From positions 1-64,000 of the forward strand of contig JAKSZP010018564.1 of assembly GCA_022478985.1 (NCBI GenBank): 64,000 bases of DNA, written 5' to 3'. The translations under genes were made by a program, and so were the position numbers. Shown in pieces: positions 10,760 through 21,663 of this stretch (the stretch's first letter is position 1; every line of letters starts with the position of its first letter). This DNA is from Massospora cicadina. Lineage: Eukaryota > Entomophthoromycota > Entomophthoromycetes > Entomophthorales > Entomophthoraceae. The notes below the pieces were generated by a model. The model did not search any database and was not told where the DNA came from. It was given only the letters and a program-made list of their open reading frames with translations.

Positions 10760-11560
10760 ATTGTAAGAGCATTGTTGGCATTCTGTCCATTTAAATGCGG
10801 CATCCTTTTTTATAACTCAACCAGCGACTTCCAATACAACTAAAGTTGGGTATAAAGCAGTAGTAATAGCTGATCATCCCTAAAAGTACTTGTATTTCAC
10901 TTACTGTTTGATGTAGTCATTTTTGGATAGCCTCCACCTTGTCTGGTTGAGGCTTCAGCCCAGTCATGTCTACTACAAACCTTAGGTACTCCAGCTGATC
11001 TTTAAAGAAGTGACACTTTGAGGCTTGATCTTAATGTTGACCTCCACAAGCTGGTAGAAGACCTCCTCCAGATGGGTAAGATGCTCGGAAAACGTTCAGG
11101 AAAAATATTGATATCATTGAGGTACATGAGGACGCATGACAGCTTCTGGTCGCCAAGAATGGTGTCCATGGCCTGTTGGAACATATCCAGGGCATTACAC
11201 AGTCCTTGTGGCATATGGGTTAGTTCAAAAAGCACTTTGGAGGTGATAATAGTGAATTTCTCCTGTTCCACTGCGGGTAACTTGATCTGCAAAAACCTGA
11301 TATCAAATCCATTGGCAAGAAGTAATGAGATCCGCCTAATCAATCCAGCACATCATCGATCTGCAACATGGGATATGAGTTTTTTTGGTGATACTGTTGA
11401 GCTTCTGGTATTTTATTACCACCAAGATGGTACCATCCTTCTTCTTTACAATTAGGAAGGGTGAAGTCATGGACTCTTGAAAGGTTCAAGCATCCCTTGC
11501 ATCAGTAGCTTTTTAATTGATGCTGTCACTACTTCCTTGGTTGTCCTCAATTGGTGGATC
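10760..11560 (-). pseudogene. Reverse transcriptase of element A
   Basis: The palm is open at 11343-11002: FELTHMPQGLCNALDMFQQAMD followed by CVLMYLNDINIF. The catalytic box reads YLND instead of YxDD (codons 11113-11124), so one metal-binding Asp has become Asn, consistent with a G-to-A change. The fingers lie in other frames near 11400-11460 (KKDGT, YYP pieces). Catalytically dead as it stands. Confidence 0.8.
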
Positions 11561-12239
11561 AGTCTTGACCTGATGTGAGGATGATCCCCAGTGTCCAATC
11601 AATGGACCACCATCCATGTGCATTCTAGCTCATGTTCATTAACAGTGAAAATCTCTTTATATTAGTGACATAAAGCTATCTCTCGATCCTTCTGTGCTTT
11701 CAATAACCCCACTAAATCTTTGAGCAGTACCACAGTCATTTCTCTGGGCTGTAATTCAACAGGTAGACAAAATTCGTCCAATGACCCAAACTCGTAAACC
11801 TGAAGGACCTCCTCAACAGGGGTCAATTGTAGGTGCACCACTATTTGATGTCAGAAGATTTGCAATGGTTCAAAATTGTAGCTTTGCAAGTAAAACCTTG
11901 ATCTTACCATGTCCAAGGGATTATAGTGCTAGGAGCCATGTGGGGCTCAAGCTGCAACTGCCAATAAAGCCCAGTGACTTCCCCATAGAGTCCATATGGT
12001 ATTTTTACCTCCAAGTTGGTGTTGACTATTTCTTGGTAACCCGAGGGAATAGATATAGGCTCAGAAGCTCGGAGAGGAAGCACCAGATATTCATATATCT
12101 TTTGGGTGAAAGGGCCAGGTCCTCTTTTTTACTTGATGATAGTGCAATGGATTCACCCATCACTATAATAAAGTTTGAAAAGCCACATGTGCACCAAGCC
12201 CTTCAGCTTTCCGCTGGAGGTAAAGTAAATTAGGATCTG

Positions 12240-12600
12240 TTGTCACAAAAGATTGAACGTCTCCTCTGTCATATCAATGACAGCGCCATAGTGTCGCATA
12301 AAAGTGGTTCCAATTAAAATGTTGTAATTATCAAATGGCAACACTATCGTTGGGGCTACAATGATAATCGAATGAAATTGCAACAGAAGAGCGCTGTATG
12401 CTCCCTCAGAAACTGTGCTATCTTCTCCAGCGGTCCAATATACCATATGGTGTTCCACATCAGGTTTTAATGTCAACTTAGCCACTAACTTAGTGGAAAC
12501 TATGTTAATTGGAGCACCCATATCTATTATAGCTCAGACTTGGGTTTTGGCTACAACAATGTCACAGTACGTACATTCTGAATATTATGTATCTTGACTG
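12240..12600 (-). pseudogene. Retropepsin (aspartic protease) of element A
   Basis: The frame reads IIDMGAPINIVS, with the active-site Asp kept but DTG changed to DMG (12513-12524). It continues open for about 90 codons through a typical flap and C-terminal region (NYNILIGTTFMRHYGAVIDM near 12300). It would cleave the Gag-Pol precursor. It lies between gag and RT, as expected. Confidence 0.75.
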
Positions 12601-12619
12601 GTTAACAGAATCACTTAAA

Positions 12620-13960
12620 AAGAATCTATGTTCCTAAGGAAACAGCAATCCTTAACCAACTTGAGGGAAAGTTTTAATGATAGTGTTGACAGAAGAGTAA
12701 TGGTTACTCCTTGCAAGTAAGATATATCTGCGGATAAATCCAACTGTTCAGTGGAAACTTGGTCAAACATTTGACAAGCGTATGGCATGGACAGCATCTG
12801 AAATCTTTCTTCCGCCGCAGCTTTGGTTTGCGCTTGTTTCAAAGTATTTACTTCTTCAGCTGGCTGCTGATATATAAATTAATCAATATACTGGGGGACT
12901 TCCACTCTAGATAATTTAATGGTTTCAGGTGGGACGTTTGGGTTTGGGATAGAGAAAGTAGAGAGTCCCATCTTTACTCCACTCTGACTATTCCCTGATG
13001 GTACTGTTCCTGCTGTACGTGATGGACCTGACAATTGGGGAAGCCTCAGCCCATGGAGACACCATTAAAAACAATTAACCCCATAGGGCCTGCGTCCTTG
13101 ATTATTGTAATCTGAGACTTGCCAATAATTTTATTGTGGTCGATAAGCATAATTAGACTCAGTTCAGTAATTGGGCTGTTGCCAATAAGCAGGTCAAGGG
13201 CAGAAGTTGAACTTCTGAGGGGAACTCGGCAGGAGATGAGCTGGACAACTGAATTTCTTATAATAAAAAGGTTTAATGACGGCGTCAGTATGTTTCCACT
13301 CTGTATTTGGCGGAGGGAAAGTAACAGCTAGCCAGCGCAAAAACTGAACAAAATTAAACAGGGGTACGTCGAGCTAACATCAGGGTCATGATATTGTGAG
13401 CTCGTGGTATGGCTTCACTGTGGTTGTCTTTGAAATGCACAGTCAGATTCAGATAAAGTCCCTGCCCCAATTAACATTTGAGCTTCCGCCATAATCAATC
13501 AGCAAATGTGGTGAGGGTCTCATTACTCTGAATTTCAATGGTCAAGATCTCAGCCTTCCACTGCAACATCTTTGAGGTTTCTCTGAACAACCACAGCATA
13601 GTATCCTTTACTTAGTGATATGTAACGGAACTGACTGAAAGATAGCAGGTGAATTGATCAGCACTTCCAATATCCAAGATGTATATTAATATTTTCAGTT
13701 TACACTGATCTGAGGCTTCTTCCATTGCAACCTCAATTCGCTTAAAAGCCTATGGATATTCCCATTGTGATCTAATGGAGGCAGCTTATCAATACAAACC
13801 TCCTACATAAGCTACTCCTGCCTTTTGAGCAAAGCGTCTAAGGCAAGTTTTAGTTCCGCATACTCATCAGGTGCAGCGCATTGTGGAGATCCACTAGTAA
13901 GTAAGCCTGATGCGCCATGGCTGGCGACTGAAGAAGTTTTTCATGTTGTGATTGATCACT
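12620..13960 (-). pseudogene. gag region of element A
   Basis: Broken reading frames from the PBS to the protease. Recognisable coding-like pieces include DEYAELKLALDALLKRQE near 13850, an Asn/Tyr/Arg-rich stretch near 13100-13190 and QTKAAAEERFQMLS near 12820. No CCHC zinc knuckle was found. The call rests mainly on position; gag sequence is poorly conserved. Confidence 0.55.
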
Positions 13961-13963
13961 GGT

Positions 13964-13981
13964 CCCCTGTATTGAGCACCA
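13964..13981 (-). promoter_or_regulatory. Primer-binding site of element A
   Basis: The minus strand reads TGGTGCTCAATACAGGGG one base inside the 5' LTR. The same 18-mer, with 0-3 changes, occupies this position in elements B, C and D. Confidence 0.7.
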
Positions 13982-13982
13982 C

Positions 13983-14549
13983 TGTTATAAATTTAGTGGA
14001 ATTGTTGAGATATTCCATAAGGTATCCACACAGGGTCAATCCCACTGAGTAATAGAATGGATGATATGGAGATTGTCAGTCATCAGAACAAACTCAAATA
14101 AATAAAAATAAGAATATGGAGAAATTGCCCCAATAAAACTTCTTTATTTTAACGCAATATATTCAGTGGATCCTCGATGCTCCGCTCACTCTTTTCTAAT
14201 AACAATCTTCCACCTTCAATTCTCTGGTATTGCTTATATCTCAGCAACTTAAGTTGATATGGTCCCTTTTTCTTAAGATATTCGTTCTGCATTATTCTTA
14301 TTGGTTCCAGAAAAGTTCAAAAAGATTAAATTCACAATCGCCTTAGCTCTAGGAAATCTATCAATTACTTGTCATACATTGACATCATATCGCCTTATTT
14401 ATAAGCCTTTAATAACGACAATTTTGGACCCAATATCACCTCATCCCAAGGCGCTCAGATACTTGTACTCTATATTTATTGTCACGGATTCTAGCTGATC
14501 GGCCATGGCTATTTCAGGCTTATCATCTAGTCATATTAGAATCTCGTCA
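13983..14549 (-). repeat. 5' LTR of element A
   Basis: 567 bp, TG...CA, alignable with 7937-9083 once the 580-bp insertion there is removed. Many transitions separate the pair. Confidence 0.85.
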
Positions 14550-14554
14550 GATGC
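14550..14554. repeat. Target-site duplication of element A, right
   Basis: GATGC, partner of GGTGC at 7932-7936. Confidence 0.65.
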
Positions 14555-16207
14555 ATACAACTTTGTTTTACCAGGGCAAGTGAACTTACACAATTACATT
14601 GCTACCAAAATATTTTCCTTCAAATTGGAGCATAAGTGAGTGTCCTCCATTGTGATAAGGATATCTGGGCGTAGTATCTGGTGGAACACCCTAGAGAATC
14701 AAGCGGGGTGACCTTGGCTGCCTAAGCAAGGGTGCGGAAAATGCAGGCATAATTGATTAAATACATACAACCTTGGGATAGCAACAGGAGTGCAAAGTAT
14801 GCTTCTTTTGAGAGTCATCAGGCATGTTTTCCTGTTCCAAAAATTGCAAGCCTTCATCTAGAGAGGGTGAAGAGCTGACTATATAACCAATGGATCCATG
14901 AACCATCTGAATAGGTTTAGAGTTGTAGCAGCCATCACCTGAGTAAAATGCAGTGATGCCATGGTGGTGCCTCCTGACACTGCTGTCAATTAGGTTTAGA
15001 GTCTCATGCAATAGAATGTTTTGTAAAATACACTTAATCCTCTTCAGAGATGACCTAAAGGTAAATGGTCAAAGAGGCTGGCGTGTCTAAACGGGCTTAA
15101 ATGTGTTTGAAGAATGTGAGAAGCCTTGTGTCTAGCTTAGCAGAATTTTGATCAAGATGATAACCATGAGGACTGTAGTGTATGGTATAAATAAGCAGGA
15201 AAGGCTCTTCAGCGGTGTTCTTTGTCATGACCACACTAAAGGAAGCAAGTTGCATTAACTTTTGCTATTGTGATGAACAGGTTATCTCCTCATGTCAATA
15301 AAACAATTTGGGAATCATGCTCATGTGATAATCCAGGTAAATGATAACCCTGAGAAGAGTTCCCTAGCCCAACGGCTGTTGGTACATTTGGAATATAGAC
15401 CCTGAAGTATAGTGAGTGCGATGCTGATGGTGGGTAGTATAGTCTGTAGATTTGGGAGGGAAAACAAGGCTGCAATGGTATTTTCAAAATTAAGGTGTAT
15501 CCATTTTAGCTATAGACATTTTTGGACATCGCAAAATTTTTTCTATATAACAAAAACATGTTCATGATTTATTCTTTTTAAATAAATTCCTAAAATATTA
15601 AGTTAAATTATTAAACATTTGTCAGTAATCTTTTATAGGGCAGTATCAACCTCCTTCATTAACCTTGAAGGGTTTGGGTGCCTGTACTGTGGGTTCAAAG
15701 GCTTTTCCATTATTGGCAATCTCTTGAAAATATTAAAAACATTTTTCAAGATGTCAGATGAACTCTTTGCAGACAGAATTATTAGCATTAATTATAAAAC
15801 AGATTTTGTCCCAATTTATTACTGAGAGTTTTCCATTATCTGAGTACCTGTACCTTTACAAAAATCTTCCATTAGAACTCATAAACCTGCCGTTACAGTA
15901 TCATGAGCCTTTAAAACCCTAATAAATGGCTTGATATTAATACAGAGGAATTTTAAGTAAAGTAGCAGTCAGGCAACTCTTTGAACATCACAACGCTAAT
16001 CATTGAGTAGAAGGAGTCAAAAGAGGGTCAGAGATGGATGAGGAACAAAACCTTGGAAAGGAGAAAAATTAGCCATATAGTCTATCTTATGAATAATGTT
16101 ATGTCAATTTTAAATGTTATTCTGACATTCAACTCCTGGAGATTAGTGTATTTGGTGACCTTTGTTTTAGCTAAATGGTGATTTTTGATTACTATAAGAT
16201 GATGGGA
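14555..16207. other. Unrecognised sequence between A and S
   Basis: Minus-strand open pieces at 14757-15011 (84 codons) and 15290-15487 (65 codons) have a mixed composition but match no family I know. They may be the upstream (gag-side) part of element F, displaced by the insertion of A. The rest is AT-rich with no motif. Confidence 0.35.
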
Positions 16208-16225
16208 GGTGCCACGTGTATTTTA
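16208..16225. repeat. Target-site duplication of retroposon S, 3' side
   Basis: GGTGCCACGTGTATTTTA, compared with GGTGTCACGTGTAATTATA at 16854-16872; about 15 matching positions with one offset. Confidence 0.6.
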
Positions 16226-16853
16226 AATTTTTAGATTTTAAATTTTAAGTTCTATTTAGGGAAGGCCGACCATGAGACAGACACTTCCAATATTAAACTA
16301 AAAGAACTAATTGAAGAAAGAGGCACCCCAGAGAAGCTAACTTTGTCTCATGTTGCCAGCGGTAACTCCAAATAAATGAAAGGGGTTATTGTGAGTAGAG
16401 GCTTGCGCCACTATTGAGCACATATGAGGGATAGGGTCTGCATTGATGAATCAAACTGGAAACCAGAATGAGACCAACTGTCATTAATGAGATGGTAGGT
16501 ACTCAAACAACCATGCTGAAAGTGGTATATGAGGTTAAACTGCAATCGTTTACATCATCCTGGAGGGTGGGAGTAGAGCCTGAAATGGCATACAAGACAA
16601 CCGTTTGGATAGTCCACATTGCAATTGCTACCACTAAGGCTCAGAGGGAAGGTCTTACAGGAGAATTCAAGGACAAGGCGAAGATGACCTTAGATAGACT
16701 GAAGGGCTGTGTTTGCTCCAGGCAGAAGAGACGTTGATTTTCATTCCAAATTGCTTTTGACGGAGGGCACTTTTCCAAGCGGTGGACCAAAGTACCATAT
16801 TGGTCACACACAACACATGAGGAGTGTGATGCGTTAGATCACTCATCATGGAA
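16226..16853 (-). mobile_element. Short retroposon S
   Basis: About 628 bp between imperfect 18-19-bp duplications, minus strand. The 3' end reads TGTCTGTCTCATGGTCGGCC, then TTCCCTAAAT and an A/T-rich run, which resembles the R tail although the body is different. The 5' part holds an open piece at 16861-16667 (VLCVTNMVLWSTAWKSALRQ), too short to identify. It could be a 5'-truncated LINE copy, a SINE-like element or a retroposed gene fragment; the choice is open. Confidence 0.55.
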
Positions 16854-16872
16854 GGTGTCACGTGTAATTATA
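16854..16872. repeat. Target-site duplication of retroposon S, 5' side
   Basis: Partner of 16208-16225, with the CACGTGTA core shared. Confidence 0.6.
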
Positions 16873-18039
16873 ATCTGAATAATGAAGGGAAGGTGTTGGA
16901 ACCAGATTTAGCAACTTCCATCTTGGTGGTGTTGACCTTAGAATTATTACTTTGAAACATCTTTTAAATTTTAATACAGTATGAGTAAAATACTCAAAAA
17001 ATTAAAACATATTAACATAATTCATGTAGGTCATGATGCTGGTGTAAGGCTTCCTCAAGTCCTAAATCCTATTCAAAGACCATTTGAAGCAAGCAAGAGA
17101 AGGTCAAGAACAACTTTGAACATTATATGCTCAGGGGGGTCCCTTTGGCAAATCTTCACTCAATTAGTACTGCCACTTTAAGCCTTCTGGATTTACAATC
17201 TAGTATGAAGCTGGTTTTAAAGTGGTAAGATCCAAGCTTAGCTTTCAAATAATCTAAAGGTGACAGTGAGGCACTGATGACAGACTAAGAAACTTATGTT
17301 TAAGCTTTACTAAGTCTAGGAGAGCCATGTGACCATACTCCCTATGTAAGTTAGTATATAAAGTCTTGTGACTGACGTGTAAAATCCCCACAGCAACCTG
17401 TTTAAATATAAAACCAATATTGTGAGAAGGCTGGTGATGATACATTATTTATAATGATTGGCTTAGAGGAATGCAATAAAATATTTGATAAAGTAAATCG
17501 GCTGTTGGGCGACATATAGCCATATCCTCACAATCTAACTTAATGTGTATTAGGGTCATGATGGAGCTTTGTTAGTATGGCAGTACCAATGTACTAGTCA
17601 TATGGTAGCGAAAAAATTGTGGTTATTGCTACAGATGCAGGTTCCAGGGGTAATCCTAAAAGTGTATGACATTGAGATCTAAAGCTTTGATAGTGGGGAC
17701 TAAAAAGGAATTTAATATCTCTGGGATTAAAATCTGTAAGAAGGGAACTTTGACAACTTGAGGTCGTTGGGCAGTGCTGGTGCACATCAATGAAGTCCTA
17801 GAAGTCAAATAGTCCATTAAGTCCCTTGTGATATATGTGAGTATAAGTGATGAGGTTCATGTGCGATTGCCAATTTTTCCACAGTGGTGGTATTACTAAT
17901 ATAAAGGATGCAATCACCTGTGCAATTACCAAGGCTTTCTTTTCACAGGATAAACCAGTCAGCCGCCCTAAGTGCGAAGTAGTGAAACAACGTGTTGTTT
18001 AAAGCCAGTCATTTTTTAAAATGATAACTAAGTTAAAAT
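16873..18039. other. Unrecognised; faint Ty1/copia-like signal on the minus strand
   Basis: Minus-strand pieces at 17254-17445 include LHREYGHMALLDLVKL, which recalls the HxxxGHM of the copia pre-integrase region, and FTLSNILL near 17510 recalls the segment after a copia protease. No catalytic motif was found, so this is only a hint. Confidence 0.2.
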
Positions 18040-19905
18040 CTCTCTTTCATTTTAATCACTCAGTTGGTTAAATTCAAAAATTTTCTAAAAAAATTTATTA
18101 GTCTCAACCACCTTTTTCCTGCACCAAACCTAGCCTATGACGACTAGATCAGTGCTGCTGCCCCAAGTGAGGTGGTAGTGCACCGCCTCCTGGAGTTTAT
18201 TGGCCATCGCCAATTTTGCCCCAGGATGGCCCAGCTATCTCCCCAAACACTTCCAGTTCTTAAGTCCCTCCTCAGGACCTAGCCCACCACCTCTCATGCT
18301 CCCTGGCGGTGCCCTGTTGCCCCCTGGTGCTCCCCCGGAGCAACTTGCATTTTGGCCTTGAGGTTGAGTATGGGATCCTCTTCCCCTATGCAAGCACGGA
18401 CACCATTGAGTTGTCCACAGCAACGTACAAACCTGTCAAATTTATTGATTTCCGTCCCTTTGAGGGATACTTCAATCTTGGCTTTGCTTGTGAAGTCCAT
18501 GCCATGGAGGCAGCACATCAGCCATGTATTTGGCAACAAAAATCAACCATTTGAACTCACTTTCTTGATGAGGCCATACTGGTTTTTCAATTTTCCGGCT
18601 TTCCCTCCCACATCTCCCCCAACTGACTCCTCCATGAGCTCACAGAGTGCTTGGAAGCCTATGGCGTTGACCCTGTGCTGCAGTTCGTGGTTCCAAATGG
18701 CTTTGATTATCTTGTGTGGCCTCACATTTTTGTGATGATCCGCCCTTCTGTCATAACTCCCACCTTGCATTACACCCCGCACCATGATCAGATCTTACCC
18801 TGACCATCCCTTCTGGGTATGCATTGAAACAGCTGCGCTATTTGTCTCTTGTTCTTTGCCCTCTATCAAATTAAAATTCAAGTGCCCAGCGTTTTTCGCT
18901 AAAGCAGCCTCTTCTGAACCTAAATCTGGTGTAAGTCCCAATAATGATCATACTAAATTATTTACATGTGAATCAATTCTCCCCTCAACCTCAACCAATC
19001 TGAGCGCTGCTCCCCCTTATATGCTCAACCAAGGTTTGACCATATAGATCATTCCTGAGCATATGAATGCTCACATGCTGACGGGATTGCCGCGGTCCAC
19101 TGTGTCCAGCAAATAAGCATCTCCCATCCTATAAGCTCCTGTCGCTGGCTCAGCACTGAAAGAATCTAACACATTTGACGCCCTTAATTGGATAGATAAT
19201 GCTGGCTGTGTTATAGAAATAAACCCAACTTAGACTGTTCAGAATTCTTCACACAACCCTCCAATTCTACTCCACGCCACTGTTTCTGTCCTCGCATGGT
19301 AATTCTGTTAACAAAACAAAAATTCAAAAGGCTGTCAATTCAGCCGCTGTCCCCATCAACTTCAACTCCACCAAGCCCTCCATATGGCAATCAAGTCACA
19401 TTGTGAGGGCTTTCCTATACCTAATTTCCCTATAGATTTTCACAAGGAAGCCTAATTCAATATTGAAGAACTAACTTCTGCAGTTGACCGCCCATGCGTT
19501 AATGTGGCGAGATCTTAGATTTAATCCCAACTACTTACAAACTTGCCAGCGCTAAAATATTTTACCTGTGTGCCCAAAGTCATAACCTTTGCTAAAAATC
19601 AACTCGTCCAATATATTGAGGTGATGCATACTGCTGGACTTATCAGTGAGGTGAACACACACCTCTTTCTCCTTATGCCTCACCCCGCTGATGCTCCAAC
19701 CTCTCTTTTATCTGCCTTTTCCCGCCAACTGAAGCCAGCCAGACAAAATCTTCTAGTCTTTAACACTTATAGAATGTATGCTTAAGCTAATGCTGCGGCA
19801 CTTGACATATTTTCTTATTTGTCCTAATAAATCCTCTGTTTGACACAGCGCAAATAAAGATGCGTAGTACCTTCTCATGGGCTTGTCACCACTAGTTCTA
19901 AAAAT
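18040..19905 (+). mobile_element. Family R retroposon, copy R3, near full length, second 3'-end type
   Basis: Starts with the T/C-rich leader CTCTCTTTCATTTTAATCAC also seen at R1, R4 and R8. It carries the whole R gene in decayed form and ends CAAATAAAGATGCG near 19850, CACCACTAGTTCTAAAAATA near 19887, as R9 does and unlike R1, R2, R5-R8. No convincing target duplication could be found, so the edges are from family comparison. Confidence 0.68.
18137..19784 (+). pseudogene. R-family protein gene, decayed copy (R3)
   Basis: From ATG at 18137. Conserved blocks in order: GAPPEQLAF near 18330, EVEYGILFPYAS near 18362, KFIDFRPFEGYFNLGF near 18438, the HPFW block near 18806 with a degraded Cys motif (CSLPSIKLKFKC), IPNFPIDFHKEA near 19418, and the C-terminal HPADAPTSLLSAFSRQLKP near 19681. 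After that block this copy ends NLLVFNTYRMYA rather than PPDPPSPS. Multiple frameshifts. Function unknown. Confidence 0.65.
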
Positions 19906-21644
19906 ACTACTTTTAAGAGCTTTATTAGTGGGTTCTCAATTTTCCAATCATTAGGAGGTAAGACTGCTCACAGGTTTTCTCATAGTGCCAAATCTTAACT
20001 TCAAATTATTTATCTCTGGCATAGACTGAAGTCATCTTTCCTTGACATTATACTTAGGAATTGCGTTTGATCCTTACCTTAATTGATGTTCAACAAGCTT
20101 GAGAAAGAAGTAGTTGGGTTTCGTGGTGAGGTGAGGACATCAAAAAATGGTTTTTGTCAAGTCATCTTAAAAATGTTTGTTAAATGTTATGAGACGACCT
20201 TGACCAAAACCTCTATTGAGATTTTTGTCTCTTCAAACTTGTAATAAAACTTTTTTTACTATATAGTATTATAGTAAACACCAGATAGAGACATTTTACA
20301 AATTACCCTGCTCTTCATTAGCATTAATATATATGCACTAGTCATGGTTGATTCTCATTGGCTTCATACAAAAAACTATTTTCTTAACAAATCCTTGCCC
20401 TCATGGGCTTCTCAACTTAACATACTTAATTTACTATATATTATTAGGCCGTATTGACAAGTAAAAGGTTTTATAATAGATTGATTCTTTACATCCCCTT
20501 TTGCAATAATCTTTGAATCATTAATATACATTGCTTTACATTTCCTTGAGGCTGTAGACAATTAAGTCTTCTAATAATATCTCCCTTTTATTCACCGCCA
20601 CCAGAGATGCGTTATTAGTAGATAGTTAATATCCTTGACCAATTGCCACAGTATCACTGTATCAGAGTGATTAATATCAGTTGTAATTGGCCCAAGGCTA
20701 GGAATATGTCCTTGTCTTTTCTAATTTAAGCAATAGACCTGAAATTTTTAAGTGTTGATCATCTAAAATATCTGAACCAATGAGAAAAAGGAATTTAGAA
20801 GCATATATAAAAGAGAATGACATCTAAAAGAAGATCTTATCTGGTTTGATTCCTTTAACTACCCTTAATTATGACTTCCACCTGCAAGCCTCCAAGAAAA
20901 TATCAGTAAAGGATACTACGGCTTGCTTTTATTCAATTTGATAGTAAAATACTATTTTCTTAAATAAGTCTTCCATGTTTACTTTAAGGTTTCTGCATCA
21001 TAAAGAGTAACTTTAGTTTTTGTTAAAATTTATCTTTATCTTTTAGAAATATGACTTTGTAGCGAAAATTCTTAAGTATAAGCTTACTAAAGTGGTAACT
21101 TTTTCATTTTTAAAATCAACATACAGCCTATAAATCAAGTTAATAAAACTTTTCACAACGGTTGTCTGACCTCAAGGCCCTTCATACTTTTGACCAATTT
21201 ATTGGGCAAACTAATGAGAAGTGAAAATCAAAATCAGTTGACTCTTTAAAAGTTATTGGACAACATTTTCTGAGTTCAAACATAGTGAACGATGCAAAGA
21301 AAATAATCTTTTGATGGCCCTCAAATAGTATGATGGAACTTTTTGCTCCATTGATGACCTCTACAGAGAGGATTTTTATTTGGATCGTTTTTTTATCCCA
21401 AAGACAAAACTTGAAATAAAAGATGACCTTGCCATTTCAAACGGTAATTGTATATAAAGCTGCCCATATGTTCAAGGCAGAATGCCATCTCATTACAAGT
21501 AATTTACACTTATACCAACAAGAAAATAAGGAGTTTATATTCCATTACACTGCATTGAATAATTATGATGAGGTGATTGTTGAAAGCTATGTTCATACGC
21601 TCTTTACTTCACTACCATCCCTAGGTCTTTAAGCTAAAACGATT
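19906..21644. other. No identified gene; possible decayed gag-like frame at 21180-21632 (+)
   Basis: Mostly AT-rich DNA. Near its right end coding-like pieces appear (LHTFDQFIGQTNEK near 21180, then a 69-codon open frame at 21423-21632). Their spacing recalls a decayed gag, but no diagnostic motif is present. Confidence 0.3.
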
Positions 21645-21663
21645 ATCTGACAAGCCCGGTTGT
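21645..21663. repeat. Target-site duplication of R6, 3' side
   Basis: ATCTGACAAGCCCGGTTGT, 17 of 19 identical to 23589-23607; both differences are G/A transitions. Confidence 0.88.

Larger units (their letters stand above)
7937..14549 (-). mobile_element. Ty3/gypsy LTR retrotransposon A, complete but decayed
   Basis: Two related terminal repeats (7937-9083 with an insertion, and 13983-14549), both TG...CA, bracket minus-strand gag, protease, RT, RNase H and integrase in the gypsy order. The PBS is one base inside the 5' (right) LTR and a purine tract lies next to the 3' (left) LTR. The near-identical 5-bp duplication supports the edges. All frames are broken. The LTRs differ visibly more than those of element B, so A is older. 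No chromodomain or zinc knuckle was read. Confidence 0.88.

Noticed and set aside
11018..11455. 145-codon plus-strand frame
   Set aside because: It is antisense to the RT of element A, whose motifs are unmistakable on the minus strand.
11781..12233. 150-codon plus-strand frame
   Set aside because: Antisense to the protease-RT linker of element A; it has no motif of its own.
17254..17800. Ty1/copia integrase
   Set aside because: Only an HxxxGHM-like string and one protease-downstream-like string; no Cys pair, catalytic acids or RT. Kept only as a low-confidence note.
18309..18785. Overlapping open frames of 80-127 codons on both strands
   Set aside because: They are alternative-frame shadows of the R3 gene; the conserved R blocks fix the real plus-strand reading.
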